A DNA stretch of 64,000 nucleotides from an uncultured Blautia sp. GTDB lineage: Bacteria > Bacillota > Clostridia > Lachnospirales > Lachnospiraceae. How positions within the stretch are numbered: position 1 is the stretch's first letter; the number at the start of each line of letters is the position of its first letter. Below are positions 9,235-17,312 of this stretch, piece after piece. The notes beneath the pieces are model-generated. The model ran no database searches, was not told where the DNA came from, and saw nothing but the letters and a program-made list of their open reading frames with translations. Made by a program: the position numbers and the translations under genes. Location of the stretch: positions 1-64,000 of the forward strand of contig NZ_CANTKB010000006.1 in NCBI RefSeq assembly GCF_947654165.1. The letters run 5' to 3'.

Positions 9235-10605
9235 ATGAAGAAAAAAATAGACTTGTTGGAAGGACCTATTGCAGGTACACTTGCCAGACTGGCTTTTCCC
9301 ATTATGGGTACATCTTTGATCCAGATGGGATATAACCTGGTAGACATGATTTGGATAGGAAAACTTGGCAGTGGTGCAGTGGCAGCAGTAGGTGCAGCCG
9401 GGATGTTTATGTGGCTGGCAAATGGGGTAACTACTATTCCCAAAATAGGGGGACAGGTTACAGTTGGACAAAAACTTGGGAGCAAAGAAACAGAAGAAGC
9501 AGCAGAATATGCCAGATGTGCACTTAGAATGGGAGCATTTCTTGGAATGCTATATGGAATTTTGAGTGTGATTTTCAGCAGACAGATGATAGGGTTCTTT
9601 CAGTTGAACCATACAGAGGTTATCAAAGATGCAAGAACTTATCTTTTGATTACCTGCGGTCTGGTGATTTTTTCTTTTCTTGATCAGGTGATCGGAGGAA
9701 TATTGGCTGCTATGGGAAACACCGTTACAACATTTAGGGTCACAACCATAGGACTTTTGATTAATCTGGTATTGGATCCGATATTGATTTTTGGCATTGG
9801 TCCAATCCCTGGGATGAAAGTAGCAGGTGCAGCAGCAGCTACAGTTTTGGCACAAATGATAGTGTTTGTTTTATACTTAAAGGCAGTGTGGAAGGAACCT
9901 GTTATTTTTAAAAATCTCCATTTGTTGAAAGTATCAAAAAAAGAGCATTTGAAGAAGATTGTTAAAATTGGATTTCCTTCTGCTGTTCAGGATGCACTGT
10001 TTTCTGCTATTTCTATGGTCATTGCAAGATTGGTTGCAGGTTGGGGCGATGCGGCTGTGGCAGTTCAGAAGGTCGGCAGTCAGATTGAATCGATTTCGTG
10101 GATGATGGCCGGAGGTTTTTCAACAGCAGTAAATGCATTTATTGCACAGAACTACGGTGCTGGAAAAATAGAAAGAATAAAAAAAGGATATTGGACAGCT
10201 TTGGCAATTATGGGGACTTGGGGTATTTTTACCAGTCTGTTGCTGTTAGTTTTTCCAAAATTCTTTTTCAGTATTTTTATCACAGAGCCAGATGTCATTC
10301 CTATGGGTGTGGATTATTTGAGGATTATTGGAATCAGCGAGGTATTTATGTGTCTGGAAGGAGCCGCAACCGGAGCATTTCAGGGCTTAGGAAGAACAAT
10401 CCCTCCCTCTGTTACCGGAATTGTATTTAATTCTCTGAGAATACCGGCAGCTATGTTATTGTCAAAGACATCTCTTGGATTAAACGGAATCTGGTGGGTA
10501 TTGAGTTTTTCCTGTGTTTTTAAGGGGACAGTTCTGCCATTGTGGTATCACATGGCATTTAAAAAAATAAAAAATAAGAGAGGAACAAAAGATTATGGGA
10601 AATGA
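9235..10605 (+). CDS. MATE-family efflux transporter
   Basis: About 456 residues with twelve hydrophobic segments in two related halves. The N terminus LLEGPIAGTLARLAFPIMG and the downstream DMIWIGKLG are typical of MATE cation-coupled multidrug exporters. I prefer ATG 9235 over ATG 9220 because GGAG lies 7 bases before 9235 and inside the longer frame. It overlaps the next gene by 11 bases, so the two are co-translated. Substrate cannot be inferred. Confidence 0.9.
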   Translation: MKKKIDLLEGPIAGTLARLAFPIMGTSLIQMGYNLVDMIWIGKLGSGAVAAVGAAGMFMWLANGVTTIPKIGGQVTVGQKLGSKETEEAAEYARCALRMGAFLGMLYGILSVIFSRQMIGFFQLNHTEVIKDARTYLLITCGLVIFSFLDQVIGGILAAMGNTVTTFRVTTIGLLINLVLDPILIFGIGPIPGMKVAGAAAATVLAQMIVFVLYLKAVWKEPVIFKNLHLLKVSKKEHLKKIVKIGFPSAVQDALFSAISMVIARLVAGWGDAAVAVQKVGSQIESISWMMAGGFSTAVNAFIAQNYGAGKIERIKKGYWTALAIMGTWGIFTSLLLLVFPKFFFSIFITEPDVIPMGVDYLRIIGISEVFMCLEGAATGAFQGLGRTIPPSVTGIVFNSLRIPAAMLLSKTSLGLNGIWWVLSFSCVFKGTVLPLWYHMAFKKIKNKRGTKDYGK

Positions 10606-10903
10606 TATGGTATTGTTAATTATTGCAGCAGCAGTTATTTTAGTAGGAATTTTTCTTGCAGTAAAAGGAAAACCGTCTATGATCAGAGATCGGTTTTCTA
10701 GTGGTGTTTCGCCAAAGAACGAGAGGAAGTTCATGCTTACAATAGGAGGAGCCGTTGTAATCATTGGATTAGATATGCTGGTATTGGCATTGTTATCTAT
10801 GAATATGACAGTTACAGAAGAGATGACATTAATTGTTCTTGGAGTGGGAATTTTCTTATTTGTTGGAATGATTCTGATTGGACAGAAGTATTTTAGAAGA
10901 TAA
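10595..10903 (+). CDS. Small membrane protein of unknown function
   Basis: 102 residues with three hydrophobic segments (about 5-23, 47-68 and 76-95) and a basic loop between the first and second. I do not recognise a named family. It overlaps the 3' end of the MATE gene by 11 bases in another frame, which argues for coupled expression. The sequence is clearly coding-like, with sensible hydrophobic spacing and no rare-codon run. Confidence 0.75.
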   Translation: MGNDMVLLIIAAAVILVGIFLAVKGKPSMIRDRFSSGVSPKNERKFMLTIGGAVVIIGLDMLVLALLSMNMTVTEEMTLIVLGVGIFLFVGMILIGQKYFRR

Positions 10904-10916
10904 GTTTAAATTTAAC

Positions 10917-10945
10917 TATTCACAGTGAAAAAACAGTGGTACAAT
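10917..10945 (+). promoter_or_regulatory. Candidate promoter for the sulfhydrylase gene
   Basis: TATTCA (10917-10922), a 17-base spacer and TACAAT (10940-10945). The -35 box is weak. The spacer holds the near-palindrome CACAGTG...CAGTG, which could be an operator. I see no S-box or T-box leader between here and the start codon. Confidence 0.4.
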
Positions 10946-11001
10946 AATCAGCAGAAAACATCATAGCAAGTTGATGATAAATATAAGGAGTGAGGACTAT
11001 T

Positions 11002-12291
11002 ATGAGCAAAGAATATCATATTGAGACAAAATGTATCCAATCCGGATGGAAACCGAAAAAAGGTGAGCCGAGAATGATGCCTATTTATCAGAGTACAACT
11101 TTTAAATACGACACAACAGAAGAAATGGGAAGATTATTCGATTTAAAGGATAATGGATATTTTTATACCAGATGTCAGAACCCTACAAATGATCTGGTAG
11201 CAGAAAAAATTGCAGATCTGGAAGGCGGCGTTGCTGCAGTTCTTACATCTTCCGGGCAGGCTGCAACGTTTTATTCTGTATTTAACATCTGCGAAGCAGG
11301 GGATCATGTGATCTGTGCATCTTCTATTTATGGAGGAACTCTGAACGTTCTCGGTGTTACAGCGAAGAAGATGGGAATTTCCTGTACCTTTGTAGATGTA
11401 GACGCTTCAAAAGAAGAACTTGACAAGGCATTTCAGCCAAATACAAAGGTAGTAATTGCAGAAACCATTGCAAATCCTGCTCTTGTAGTTCTGGATATCG
11501 AAAAAATGGCAGATGTAGCTCATAGTCATGGGGTACCGCTTATTGTGGATAATACTTTTGCAACACCGGTAAATTGCAGACCATTTGAATGGGGAGCAGA
11601 TATTGTGACACATTCTACCACAAAATATATGGATGGACATGCAGCTCAGGTTGGTGGTGCTATTGTAGACAGCGGAAACTTTAATTGGGAAGCACATGCA
11701 GATAAGTTTCCTGGTCTTACTACACCGGATGAGTCTTATCATGGAGTTGTGTATACAAAACAGTTTGGAAAGGCTGCTTACATTACAAAAATCAATGCCC
11801 AGCTTATGAGAGATTTGGGATCTATTCCGTCTCCGATGAATTGCTTTATTTTGAATCTGGGACTGGAATCTCTGGTATTAAGAGTAGAAAGACACTGTTA
11901 TAATGCACAGAAAGTTGCGGAATATCTGGATGGACATCCACTGGTTGGAAAAGTAAATTATCCGGGACTTCCAGGAGATAAATATTATGAGCTGGCACAG
12001 AAATATATGCCGAATGGAACCTGCGGTGTTATTTCTTTTGAATTAAAAGCAGGAAGAGAAGCAGCAGTAAAATTCATGGATAGCTTAAAACTGGCATCCA
12101 TTGTAACTCATGTGGCAGATGCAAAAACCAGTGTACTGCATCCGGCGAGCCATACACATAGACAATTGAATGATCAGCAGTTAGAGGCAGCAGGAGTATC
12201 ACCTGGCATGATTCGTCTGTCTGTTGGGATTGAGCATGTAGATGACATCATTGCAGACCTGGAGCAGGCATTACAGGCAAGTGAGAAATAA
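11002..12291 (+). CDS. PLP-dependent O-acetylhomoserine sulfhydrylase / Cys-Met metabolism enzyme
   Basis: About 429 residues. A member of the Cys/Met metabolism PLP family, in which Lys208 in STTKYMDGH forms the Schiff base. The N terminus HIETKCIQSG, the YFYTRCQNPT segment and the insertion after VDSGNFNW fit the MetY (O-acetylhomoserine to homocysteine) branch better than cystathionine gamma-synthase, but a gamma-lyase role cannot be excluded. Start ATG 11002 follows AAGGAG (10985-10990); the frame opens earlier at a GTG that overlaps this site. Followed after one base by the methyltransferase gene. Confidence 0.88.
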   Translation: MSKEYHIETKCIQSGWKPKKGEPRMMPIYQSTTFKYDTTEEMGRLFDLKDNGYFYTRCQNPTNDLVAEKIADLEGGVAAVLTSSGQAATFYSVFNICEAGDHVICASSIYGGTLNVLGVTAKKMGISCTFVDVDASKEELDKAFQPNTKVVIAETIANPALVVLDIEKMADVAHSHGVPLIVDNTFATPVNCRPFEWGADIVTHSTTKYMDGHAAQVGGAIVDSGNFNWEAHADKFPGLTTPDESYHGVVYTKQFGKAAYITKINAQLMRDLGSIPSPMNCFILNLGLESLVLRVERHCYNAQKVAEYLDGHPLVGKVNYPGLPGDKYYELAQKYMPNGTCGVISFELKAGREAAVKFMDSLKLASIVTHVADAKTSVLHPASHTHRQLNDQQLEAAGVSPGMIRLSVGIEHVDDIIADLEQALQASEK

Positions 12292-12292
12292 G

Positions 12293-12856
12293 ATGGTATC
12301 GTATCAAATTACTCAGTGGAGTCATGAATTATTTCGGATTCAGGTCAAACCGGGTGGAAGTTATGTAGATGCCACCATGGGAAATGGTCATGATACGTTG
12401 TTTTTGTGTGAATTGGCAGGAGAAACAGGAAATGTAACAGCTTTTGATATTCAGGAAAAAGCAATCCATGCTACAGAGAAGCTTTTAAAAGACAATCAGA
12501 TGGAGCACAAGGCAAGGCTTATTTTAGATAGTCACATTCATATGGACAAATATTTTAAGCCGCAATCGGTAGATGGGATATATTTTAATTTTGGTTATCT
12601 GCCTGGAGGAGACCACAATCTGGCAACAAAACCAGAGACCAGTGTAGAAGCAATTGGGAAAGGTCTGAAGCTGCTGAAAAAGGGCGGTATTATGGCACTT
12701 TGTATTTATAGCGGTGGAGATACTGGGTTCGAGGAAAAAGATTGTATTCTGGAATATTTAAAAAATCTGAATGAAAAATCTTATATAGTAATTGTGAATA
12801 CATATTATAACCGGAAAAATAACCCGCCGATCCCGGCCTTTGTGATTAAAAAATAG
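12293..12856 (+). CDS. mnmM: Class I SAM-dependent methyltransferase, MnmM/YtqB-like
   Basis: About 187 residues. A Rossmann methyltransferase with motif I DATMGNGHDT, followed by AFDIQ. The NFGYLPGGDH segment, and the PETSVEAI and YYNRKNNPP segments, are hallmarks of the YtqB/MnmM family, which methylates the wobble uridine side chain (nm5s2U to mnm5s2U) of tRNA. The frame is open from 12242, but ATG 12293 comes one base after the upstream stop and gives the normal family length. Probably co-transcribed with the sulfhydrylase gene; there is no clear functional link. Confidence 0.85.
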   Translation: MVSYQITQWSHELFRIQVKPGGSYVDATMGNGHDTLFLCELAGETGNVTAFDIQEKAIHATEKLLKDNQMEHKARLILDSHIHMDKYFKPQSVDGIYFNFGYLPGGDHNLATKPETSVEAIGKGLKLLKKGGIMALCIYSGGDTGFEEKDCILEYLKNLNEKSYIVIVNTYYNRKNNPPIPAFVIKK

Positions 12857-12926
12857 TGCTTTACGGATAGGACACCCATATAGGTTCATATATTGTCAGT
12901 AAGAGAGATACAGGTACTGTGATTTT

Positions 12927-13793
12927 ATGAAAAAAGAAAGAGAATGGTGGTTTCTTGTATGCAGTATGTTTGTGTTGCTGCCTTATCTGATAACTATGTT
13001 GATTCTCGGACGAAATGCGTGTCCGGTGAGCAGAACAACAGAACTGGAATCTTATGTAGCTGGTGCAGCGGCATCTCAGATTCCGTGGGAATATCAAAAA
13101 GAGGCGATTAAGGCACAGGTGGTCCTTGCAAGAACAAATCTTTATCTGGAGAAGCAGAATGGAAAAGAACAGGAAATGTTGGAAGAGATAACCTCATTTT
13201 TTCGTCAGAAACATATGAATTCGGAGAGGTTGGAGCAATTTTCTGTTTTTCAGGAAGCGGCTGCTGAGACAAAAGGTGAGATTTTGACGCAGAATGGTTC
13301 GGCTGTGAAACTTCCTTATCATGACTTAAGTGCAGGAAAAACCAGAGATGGAAAAGAAATTCTGGGAGATTCTTATGCCTACATACCTTCCGTAGAAGTA
13401 ACAAAAGATATTGACAGTCCTCTCTATGTAGAGGGCTGTTATTTTTCTTTTCAGGAATTAGAGAATCATATGTGCAAACAATATAAAAGCTTTTCCTTCG
13501 GGGAGGAGAGAAACATAGAGATTAAGAAAACAGATGCAGCGGATTACGTTATGGAAGTACAGATAGGAAACCAGATGGTTCAGGGAGAAAGAATAAAAGA
13601 GATTCTCAGTTTGCCTTCTTCCTGCTTTACTGTTCAGATATCAGGAAATCAGGTGCGTTTTTTATGTAAGGGAAGGGGACACGGTCTTGGTATGAGCCAG
13701 TATGGAGCAGAGCAAATGGCTCTTGAAGGCAAGGATTATAAAGAAATATTAAATACTTTTTTCCCGGAATTGAACATTGAAAAAAGAAAATAA
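12927..13793 (+). CDS. spoIID: SpoIID/LytB-domain protein (stage II sporulation protein D-like)
   Basis: 288 residues. One N-terminal membrane anchor (about 8-27), then a SpoIID domain: LESYVAGAAASQIPWEYQKEAIKAQVVLART at the front and the signature GRGHGLGMSQYGA near residues 250-262. In spore formers SpoIID is a lytic transglycosylase that strips peptidoglycan glycan strands during engulfment, with SpoIIM and SpoIIP. About 60 residues shorter than Bacillus SpoIID. The SpoIIQ-like gene lies 1.1 kb downstream, supporting a sporulation role. Confidence 0.85.
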   Translation: MKKEREWWFLVCSMFVLLPYLITMLILGRNACPVSRTTELESYVAGAAASQIPWEYQKEAIKAQVVLARTNLYLEKQNGKEQEMLEEITSFFRQKHMNSERLEQFSVFQEAAAETKGEILTQNGSAVKLPYHDLSAGKTRDGKEILGDSYAYIPSVEVTKDIDSPLYVEGCYFSFQELENHMCKQYKSFSFGEERNIEIKKTDAADYVMEVQIGNQMVQGERIKEILSLPSSCFTVQISGNQVRFLCKGRGHGLGMSQYGAEQMALEGKDYKEILNTFFPELNIEKRK

Positions 13794-13799
13794 AAAGAA

Positions 13800-13845
13800 A
13801 ACAAACACCGGACAGAGTAAGATTGCTGAGTCGATGTTTGTTTTT
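13800..13845. terminator. Terminator between convergent genes
   Basis: Arms AACAAACA and TGTTTGTT enclose an interrupted inner stem (CGGAC with GTCG). A T-run follows on the plus strand and an A-rich run precedes it, so it may serve both the SpoIID-like gene and the convergent membrane protein gene. Confidence 0.6.
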
Positions 13846-13850
13846 TTGTT

Positions 13851-14768
13851 TTAATTTACCTCTTCTCCTTCGGTTTGATTTTCCGCCAGGTTTAGAACAG
13901 AGGTAGTAACAATAATAGAATCTTGTGTAACCAGATTGTCTACTTCAAAATTTACAATGTCTCCTTCTTTTATTTCATAAAAGCCCTGTACATTGTAAGG
14001 ATAAAGAATGGTCATAGTACCTTGGATTGTGATGCTGTCCCCTTCTTTTAGGTGGGAACCGTTGTATTCTCCTGTGTCAGTAACGGTAGCTTCCATGGTG
14101 TGGTCATCCAATACAGCGGTAATCTGTGCCTCAATGGACTTCAGTTCGTCTGTCTGTGTATAGGTATGAGAGGAGGGTGTGATTTCAACCAGATTCATAA
14201 CCTTTTTAGAAACAGGAAGATATTCGACTACGAGTTTGGAATCCTCCGAATATTTATAGCTATATACAATATTCCTTGTTTCCGGGTCATATTCCATGTA
14301 TTCCTCATTGGCAATATAGGAATAGGTGTTGTAATTTTTTTCACTGATACGCAGAGAAATCTTTTGGTCAAAAAGGTCTGTGCCTTCCATACAATAAGTA
14401 TCCTCCATCGGAATATTCAGTATGGAATGAGGTGTTCTGAAAAATTTAGTTTGATTTACAGTAATCTGTACAGGTTTTTTCATAGCCAGTGTATCTCTTA
14501 CACCGGTATAAAGGAAAATACTGCTGAGAAGGAGAATCAGCACTGTAAAACCAACAGGTAATATTTTTTGGACAGAGGTTTTCAGCCATTTTTTCAATTT
14601 TATCTGGAAAATAAGAAGTAATATTATGGCAGCAGCAATACATCCCAGACAGATATAATAACGGACAGGTGCCGTCCAAAAATGAAAGAAGTATGCTAAT
14701 ACAGTAATATCCAGAATCACCAGCAGTAGTATGAAAACATAGCAGATGGTATTCAGTAACCTTTTCAT
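13851..14768 (-). CDS. Membrane protein with an extracytoplasmic domain, function unknown
   Basis: About 305 residues. Three N-terminal hydrophobic segments (about 6-27, 36-56 and 70-90) are followed by a soluble beta-rich region of about 210 residues. The last 100 residues (EAQITAVLDDHTMEATV... EGDSITIQG...) look like an OB-like/NfeD-type beta barrel, a weak impression. I do not recognise the family. Start chosen at ATG 14768 because GGAGG lies 6 bases upstream inside the longer open frame. Divergent from the SpoIIQ-like gene. Confidence 0.7.
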   Translation of the reverse strand: MKRLLNTICYVFILLLVILDITVLAYFFHFWTAPVRYYICLGCIAAAIILLLIFQIKLKKWLKTSVQKILPVGFTVLILLLSSIFLYTGVRDTLAMKKPVQITVNQTKFFRTPHSILNIPMEDTYCMEGTDLFDQKISLRISEKNYNTYSYIANEEYMEYDPETRNIVYSYKYSEDSKLVVEYLPVSKKVMNLVEITPSSHTYTQTDELKSIEAQITAVLDDHTMEATVTDTGEYNGSHLKEGDSITIQGTMTILYPYNVQGFYEIKEGDIVNFEVDNLVTQDSIIVTTSVLNLAENQTEGEEVN

Positions 14769-14924
14769 ATGTAAATCCTCCATGTTGCCTAAGTTGTTAC
14801 TTGTATTTTAACACACATGAACAGAAAAGAAAAACAGATAATGTATAAGTTTTCATTTTCTGGCAATCCTATGATTGAAGTCAAAAAAGGGGCGGATTGC
14901 TCCATATAGGTAGAGGTGAAAGAT

Positions 14925-15722
14925 ATGAGTAAAAAAGGTAAAATCCGTGTGGCTCTTGGAAGTATGCTGGCATTGACCCTCGTGGTCACATGTGCTGCGG
15001 TATACCAGTCCGGGAGTAAGAGCACGCCGAATGAGAAAGAATTTGTTAAGGAGAACGAGGAAGATTCTGTTGACCAGGCAATAAGAACAGAAGAACGAGA
15101 AGATACAGAAGAAACAGAGGATGTAACGTCTTCTCAGGTGGAAGGAACGAGAAAAACAGAGGAAGATGCAGCGAAAGAAGAGAAACAGGATACTGTGAGT
15201 GAAGAGCAGACAGCAGCAGAGCAAAAGGAAACAGAGCAGGAGAACACAGAATCTGTATCTGCACAGGTAGAGAATCAGACAGTAGTTCCCCAGGCACCTT
15301 CTTTGAATTTTACAGAAAGTTCCCTGATGGAATGGCCGGTAAACGGACAGGTAGTGCTGGATTATAATATGGATCATACGATATATTTTCCAACATTAAA
15401 TGTATATAAATTAAATCCGGCTGTAGCAATTTCAGCAGAAGCAGGAACACCGGTGGCAGCAGTGGCTAATGGAAAGATTGTTTCTATTGCAGAAAATGAA
15501 GAGACAGGCATTACCATGACCGTAGATATGGGAAATGGATACCAGGCTGTTTACGGGCAGTTAAAAGATGTTCCTTTTCAGGCAGAGGAGTATGTTTCAG
15601 CAGGGAGCGTACTGGGATATATAAATGAACCAACTAAGTATTACAGCAAAGAAGGTGCAAATCTCTATTTTGCATTGAAAAAAGACGGTATGCCTCTGGA
15701 TCCAATGCAATATTTGCCATGA
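14925..15722 (+). CDS. SpoIIQ-like protein with degenerate M23 peptidase domain
   Basis: About 265 residues. N-terminal membrane segment (about 7-27), a long Glu/Thr-rich linker (about 30-125), then a lysostaphin/M23 fold from MEWPVNG to DPMQYLP. The zinc ligands are missing: the usual HxxxD segment reads YKLNPAVAIS, and the final HxH position reads LYFAL. SpoIIQ of Bacillus also has lost ligands and acts as a scaffold linking forespore and mother cell. Start ATG 14925 follows AGAGGTG. A GTATA...GGCAATCCT stretch at 14843-14870 recalls a forespore sigma-F promoter but has a short spacer. Confidence 0.8.
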   Translation: MSKKGKIRVALGSMLALTLVVTCAAVYQSGSKSTPNEKEFVKENEEDSVDQAIRTEEREDTEETEDVTSSQVEGTRKTEEDAAKEEKQDTVSEEQTAAEQKETEQENTESVSAQVENQTVVPQAPSLNFTESSLMEWPVNGQVVLDYNMDHTIYFPTLNVYKLNPAVAISAEAGTPVAAVANGKIVSIAENEETGITMTVDMGNGYQAVYGQLKDVPFQAEEYVSAGSVLGYINEPTKYYSKEGANLYFALKKDGMPLDPMQYLP

Positions 15723-15729
15723 GAAAGAA

Positions 15730-15758
15730 TTCACAAATATGGAGTGTAAGAGTATAAT
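15730..15758 (+). promoter_or_regulatory. Promoter of candidate structured RNA
   Basis: TTCACA (15730-15735), a 17-base spacer and a perfect TATAAT (15753-15758), 8 bases after the SpoIIQ-like stop codon. Transcription would begin near 15764. Confidence 0.6.
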
Positions 15759-15763
15759 AAACT

Positions 15764-15941
15764 ATGCGGGTGGAAATTCCGCAGCCGATATACTTTTACA
15801 GTCTTTGAACCGATTTCCCGGAAAACAGGTGGCTTTCAAAAAGAAGAGTTCCATACTGTTTTTCGGCAGAGTGAATTACTTGTTTATCGGCGGCTTGATA
15901 TATAGGACGTTTTGTCTTGCTATGAAGCAGGTAGAGCGTCC
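15764..15941 (+). ncRNA. Candidate structured RNA or leader upstream of the GIY-YIG gene
   Basis: Several pairings nest here. TGCGG 15765-15769 pairs with CCGCA 15779-15783. GCAGCCGATA 15781-15790 pairs with TATCGGCGGC 15885-15894 over about 100 bases, with one mismatch. Inside that, ACAGT 15798-15802 pairs with ACTGT 15855-15859 and TTTGAA 15804-15809 with TTCAAA 15835-15840. A separate hairpin is GGACG 15905-15909 with CGTCC 15937-15941, with an inner CTTGCT/AGCAGG stem. The first two helices share 15781-15783, so they compete in part. I could not match it to a riboswitch or RNA class I know. The ribosome binding site of the next gene follows within 20 bases. Confidence 0.45.
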
Positions 15942-15968
15942 GTTACATAGAACAGCAGAGGTGAACGT

Positions 15969-16214
15969 GTGGAAAATTATACTTATATGTTACAGTGCAA
16001 AGATGGAAGCCTTTATACAGGGTGGACCACAAATCTGGACAAGCGGGTTGCCTGCCATAATTCAGGAAAAGGGGCAAAATATACCAGGGCAAGACTTCCT
16101 GTAAAATTGGTGTATTATGAGAAGTTCGAAACAAAAGAAGAGGCAATGCGAAGAGAATGGGAGATTAAACAACTGACTCGAAGACAAAAGGAAGAACTGA
16201 TAAAAAATATGTAA
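15969..16214 (+). CDS. GIY-YIG nuclease-fold protein (UPF0213)
   Basis: 81 residues, full length for UPF0213/YhbQ-like proteins. The motif is YTYMLQCKDGSLYTGWT (YxY...GxT), with Arg in DKRVACHN and a Glu near residue 54. Members are single-domain proteins proposed to act on DNA; cellular role unclear. GTG start 15969, preceded by AGAGGTGA. A different frame open over 15739-16104 is a shadow. The upstream structured region may control this gene. Confidence 0.88.
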   Translation: MENYTYMLQCKDGSLYTGWTTNLDKRVACHNSGKGAKYTRARLPVKLVYYEKFETKEEAMRREWEIKQLTRRQKEELIKNM

Positions 16215-16275
16215 AAAGAAAAACATCCGGGCTTAGAGAGTAAAAAAAGGAGAAACCGGATGTTTTTCTTTTTTA
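16215..16275. terminator. Strong bidirectional terminator
   Basis: A perfect stem of about 15 bp (arms AAAGAAAAACATCCGG and CCGGATGTTTTTCTTT) with a 25-base loop, followed by T's on plus and T's on minus. It ends both the GIY-YIG gene and the convergent SDR gene. Confidence 0.9.
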
Positions 16276-16281
16276 ACTTGA

Positions 16282-17028
16282 TTATGACCTTGCCATACCG
16301 TCTACGCTAAGAACTACTCCTGTGATGTAGGATGCTTCATCAGATGCCAGGAATACGAAAGCGTTTGCAATGTCTTCCGGCTGACCGAGACGGCGAAGAG
16401 GAATCTGATTAATCAGAGGTTCGATGACCTGTTTTGGAACAGACTTCATCATATCTGTTTCTGTGATGCCAGGTGCAACCGCATTGACACGGATACCTTT
16501 TGGACCGAGTTCTCTTGCAAGAGAAACGGTGAGACCGTTTACAGCAAATTTAGAAACCGGGTAAGCCAGACCACTGGCCTGTCCATAGATACTTACCATA
16601 GAAGAAGTGTTGAGGATTACACCGTCACCTCTGGCAATCATGCATTCAGAAGCAGCTCTGGTGGAGTTGAAAACTCCTTTTACATTTAAATCCATGATAC
16701 GGTCGAAATCTTCTTCTTTGTATTCCATAAATGGAGTACGTTCAGAAAGACCGGCGTTATTTACCAGAATATCCACACAGCCATATTTGGATGTAGCTTC
16801 ACGGAAAGATGCTCTTACGGATTCTAAATCAGCCAGATTCGGACTGATTCCTGCTATCTTAGAGTCAGGATATTTTTCCTGTAATTTTTTTACAGCCGTA
16901 TCAGCGGATTCCTGAGTACTTGCTGTAAGGATCACAGTAGCACCTTCTCTCAAAAATGCATCGGCAGTAGCAAAACCAATTCCGCGGCTTCCGCCGGTAA
17001 TAATAGCAACTTTATCTTTTAATCTCAT
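16282..17028 (-). CDS. SDR-family NAD(P)-dependent oxidoreductase, BaiA-like
   Basis: 248 residues, a classical short-chain dehydrogenase. It has the cofactor motif TGGSRGIG (residues 11-18), NNAG, catalytic Ser in NTSSM, and Tyr/Lys in YPVSK. From memory the N-terminal two thirds resemble BaiA-type 3-alpha-hydroxysteroid dehydrogenases (shared ITGG.RGIGFA, TQE, LKE.YP patterns), but FabG-like annotation is equally usual. After beta-strand 2 it reads TAST rather than carrying an acidic residue, which suggests NADP rather than strict NAD use. AGGAGG lies 7 bases before the start. Monocistronic. Confidence 0.8.
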   Translation of the reverse strand: MRLKDKVAIITGGSRGIGFATADAFLREGATVILTASTQESADTAVKKLQEKYPDSKIAGISPNLADLESVRASFREATSKYGCVDILVNNAGLSERTPFMEYKEEDFDRIMDLNVKGVFNSTRAASECMIARGDGVILNTSSMVSIYGQASGLAYPVSKFAVNGLTVSLARELGPKGIRVNAVAPGITETDMMKSVPKQVIEPLINQIPLRRLGQPEDIANAFVFLASDEASYITGVVLSVDGMARS

Positions 17029-17312
17029 GAGATTACCTCCTGTTTTTTAATTTATATTTGTATGTTCATTTTTATTATCTGTAACTTTGCTTGTAGTATA
17101 TACAAAAAAAGAGACTTTGTCTGTGATAAAATCACTTTTAAAAGAAAAAGATTGCGAAGTATCCTTGTTTAATCAATCCTGTCCCTTTATAATTAAAGCA
17201 TATTCTGGATGCTTTACAACAGATAGAAAAAATCAATATGCAGGAAAAATAGAACGAAATAGTTAAAAAAGTAGTTCGATATGGAATTACTTTTTATAAG
17301 AAGGAGAGTCTC

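Noticed and set aside
13108..13404. Minus-strand frame within the SpoIID-like gene
   Set aside because: Shadow; the plus-strand gene carries the clear SpoIID signature.
15761..15790. Possible T-box, FMN or cobalamin riboswitch (GGGTGGAAATTCCGCAGCCG resembles parts of these)
   Set aside because: The remaining conserved boxes of those classes are missing, and the downstream gene has no related function.
15739..16104. A 121-codon open frame overlapping the GIY-YIG gene
   Set aside because: No family-like sequence, overlaps a well-recognised gene in another frame, and its first half coincides with the structured region.
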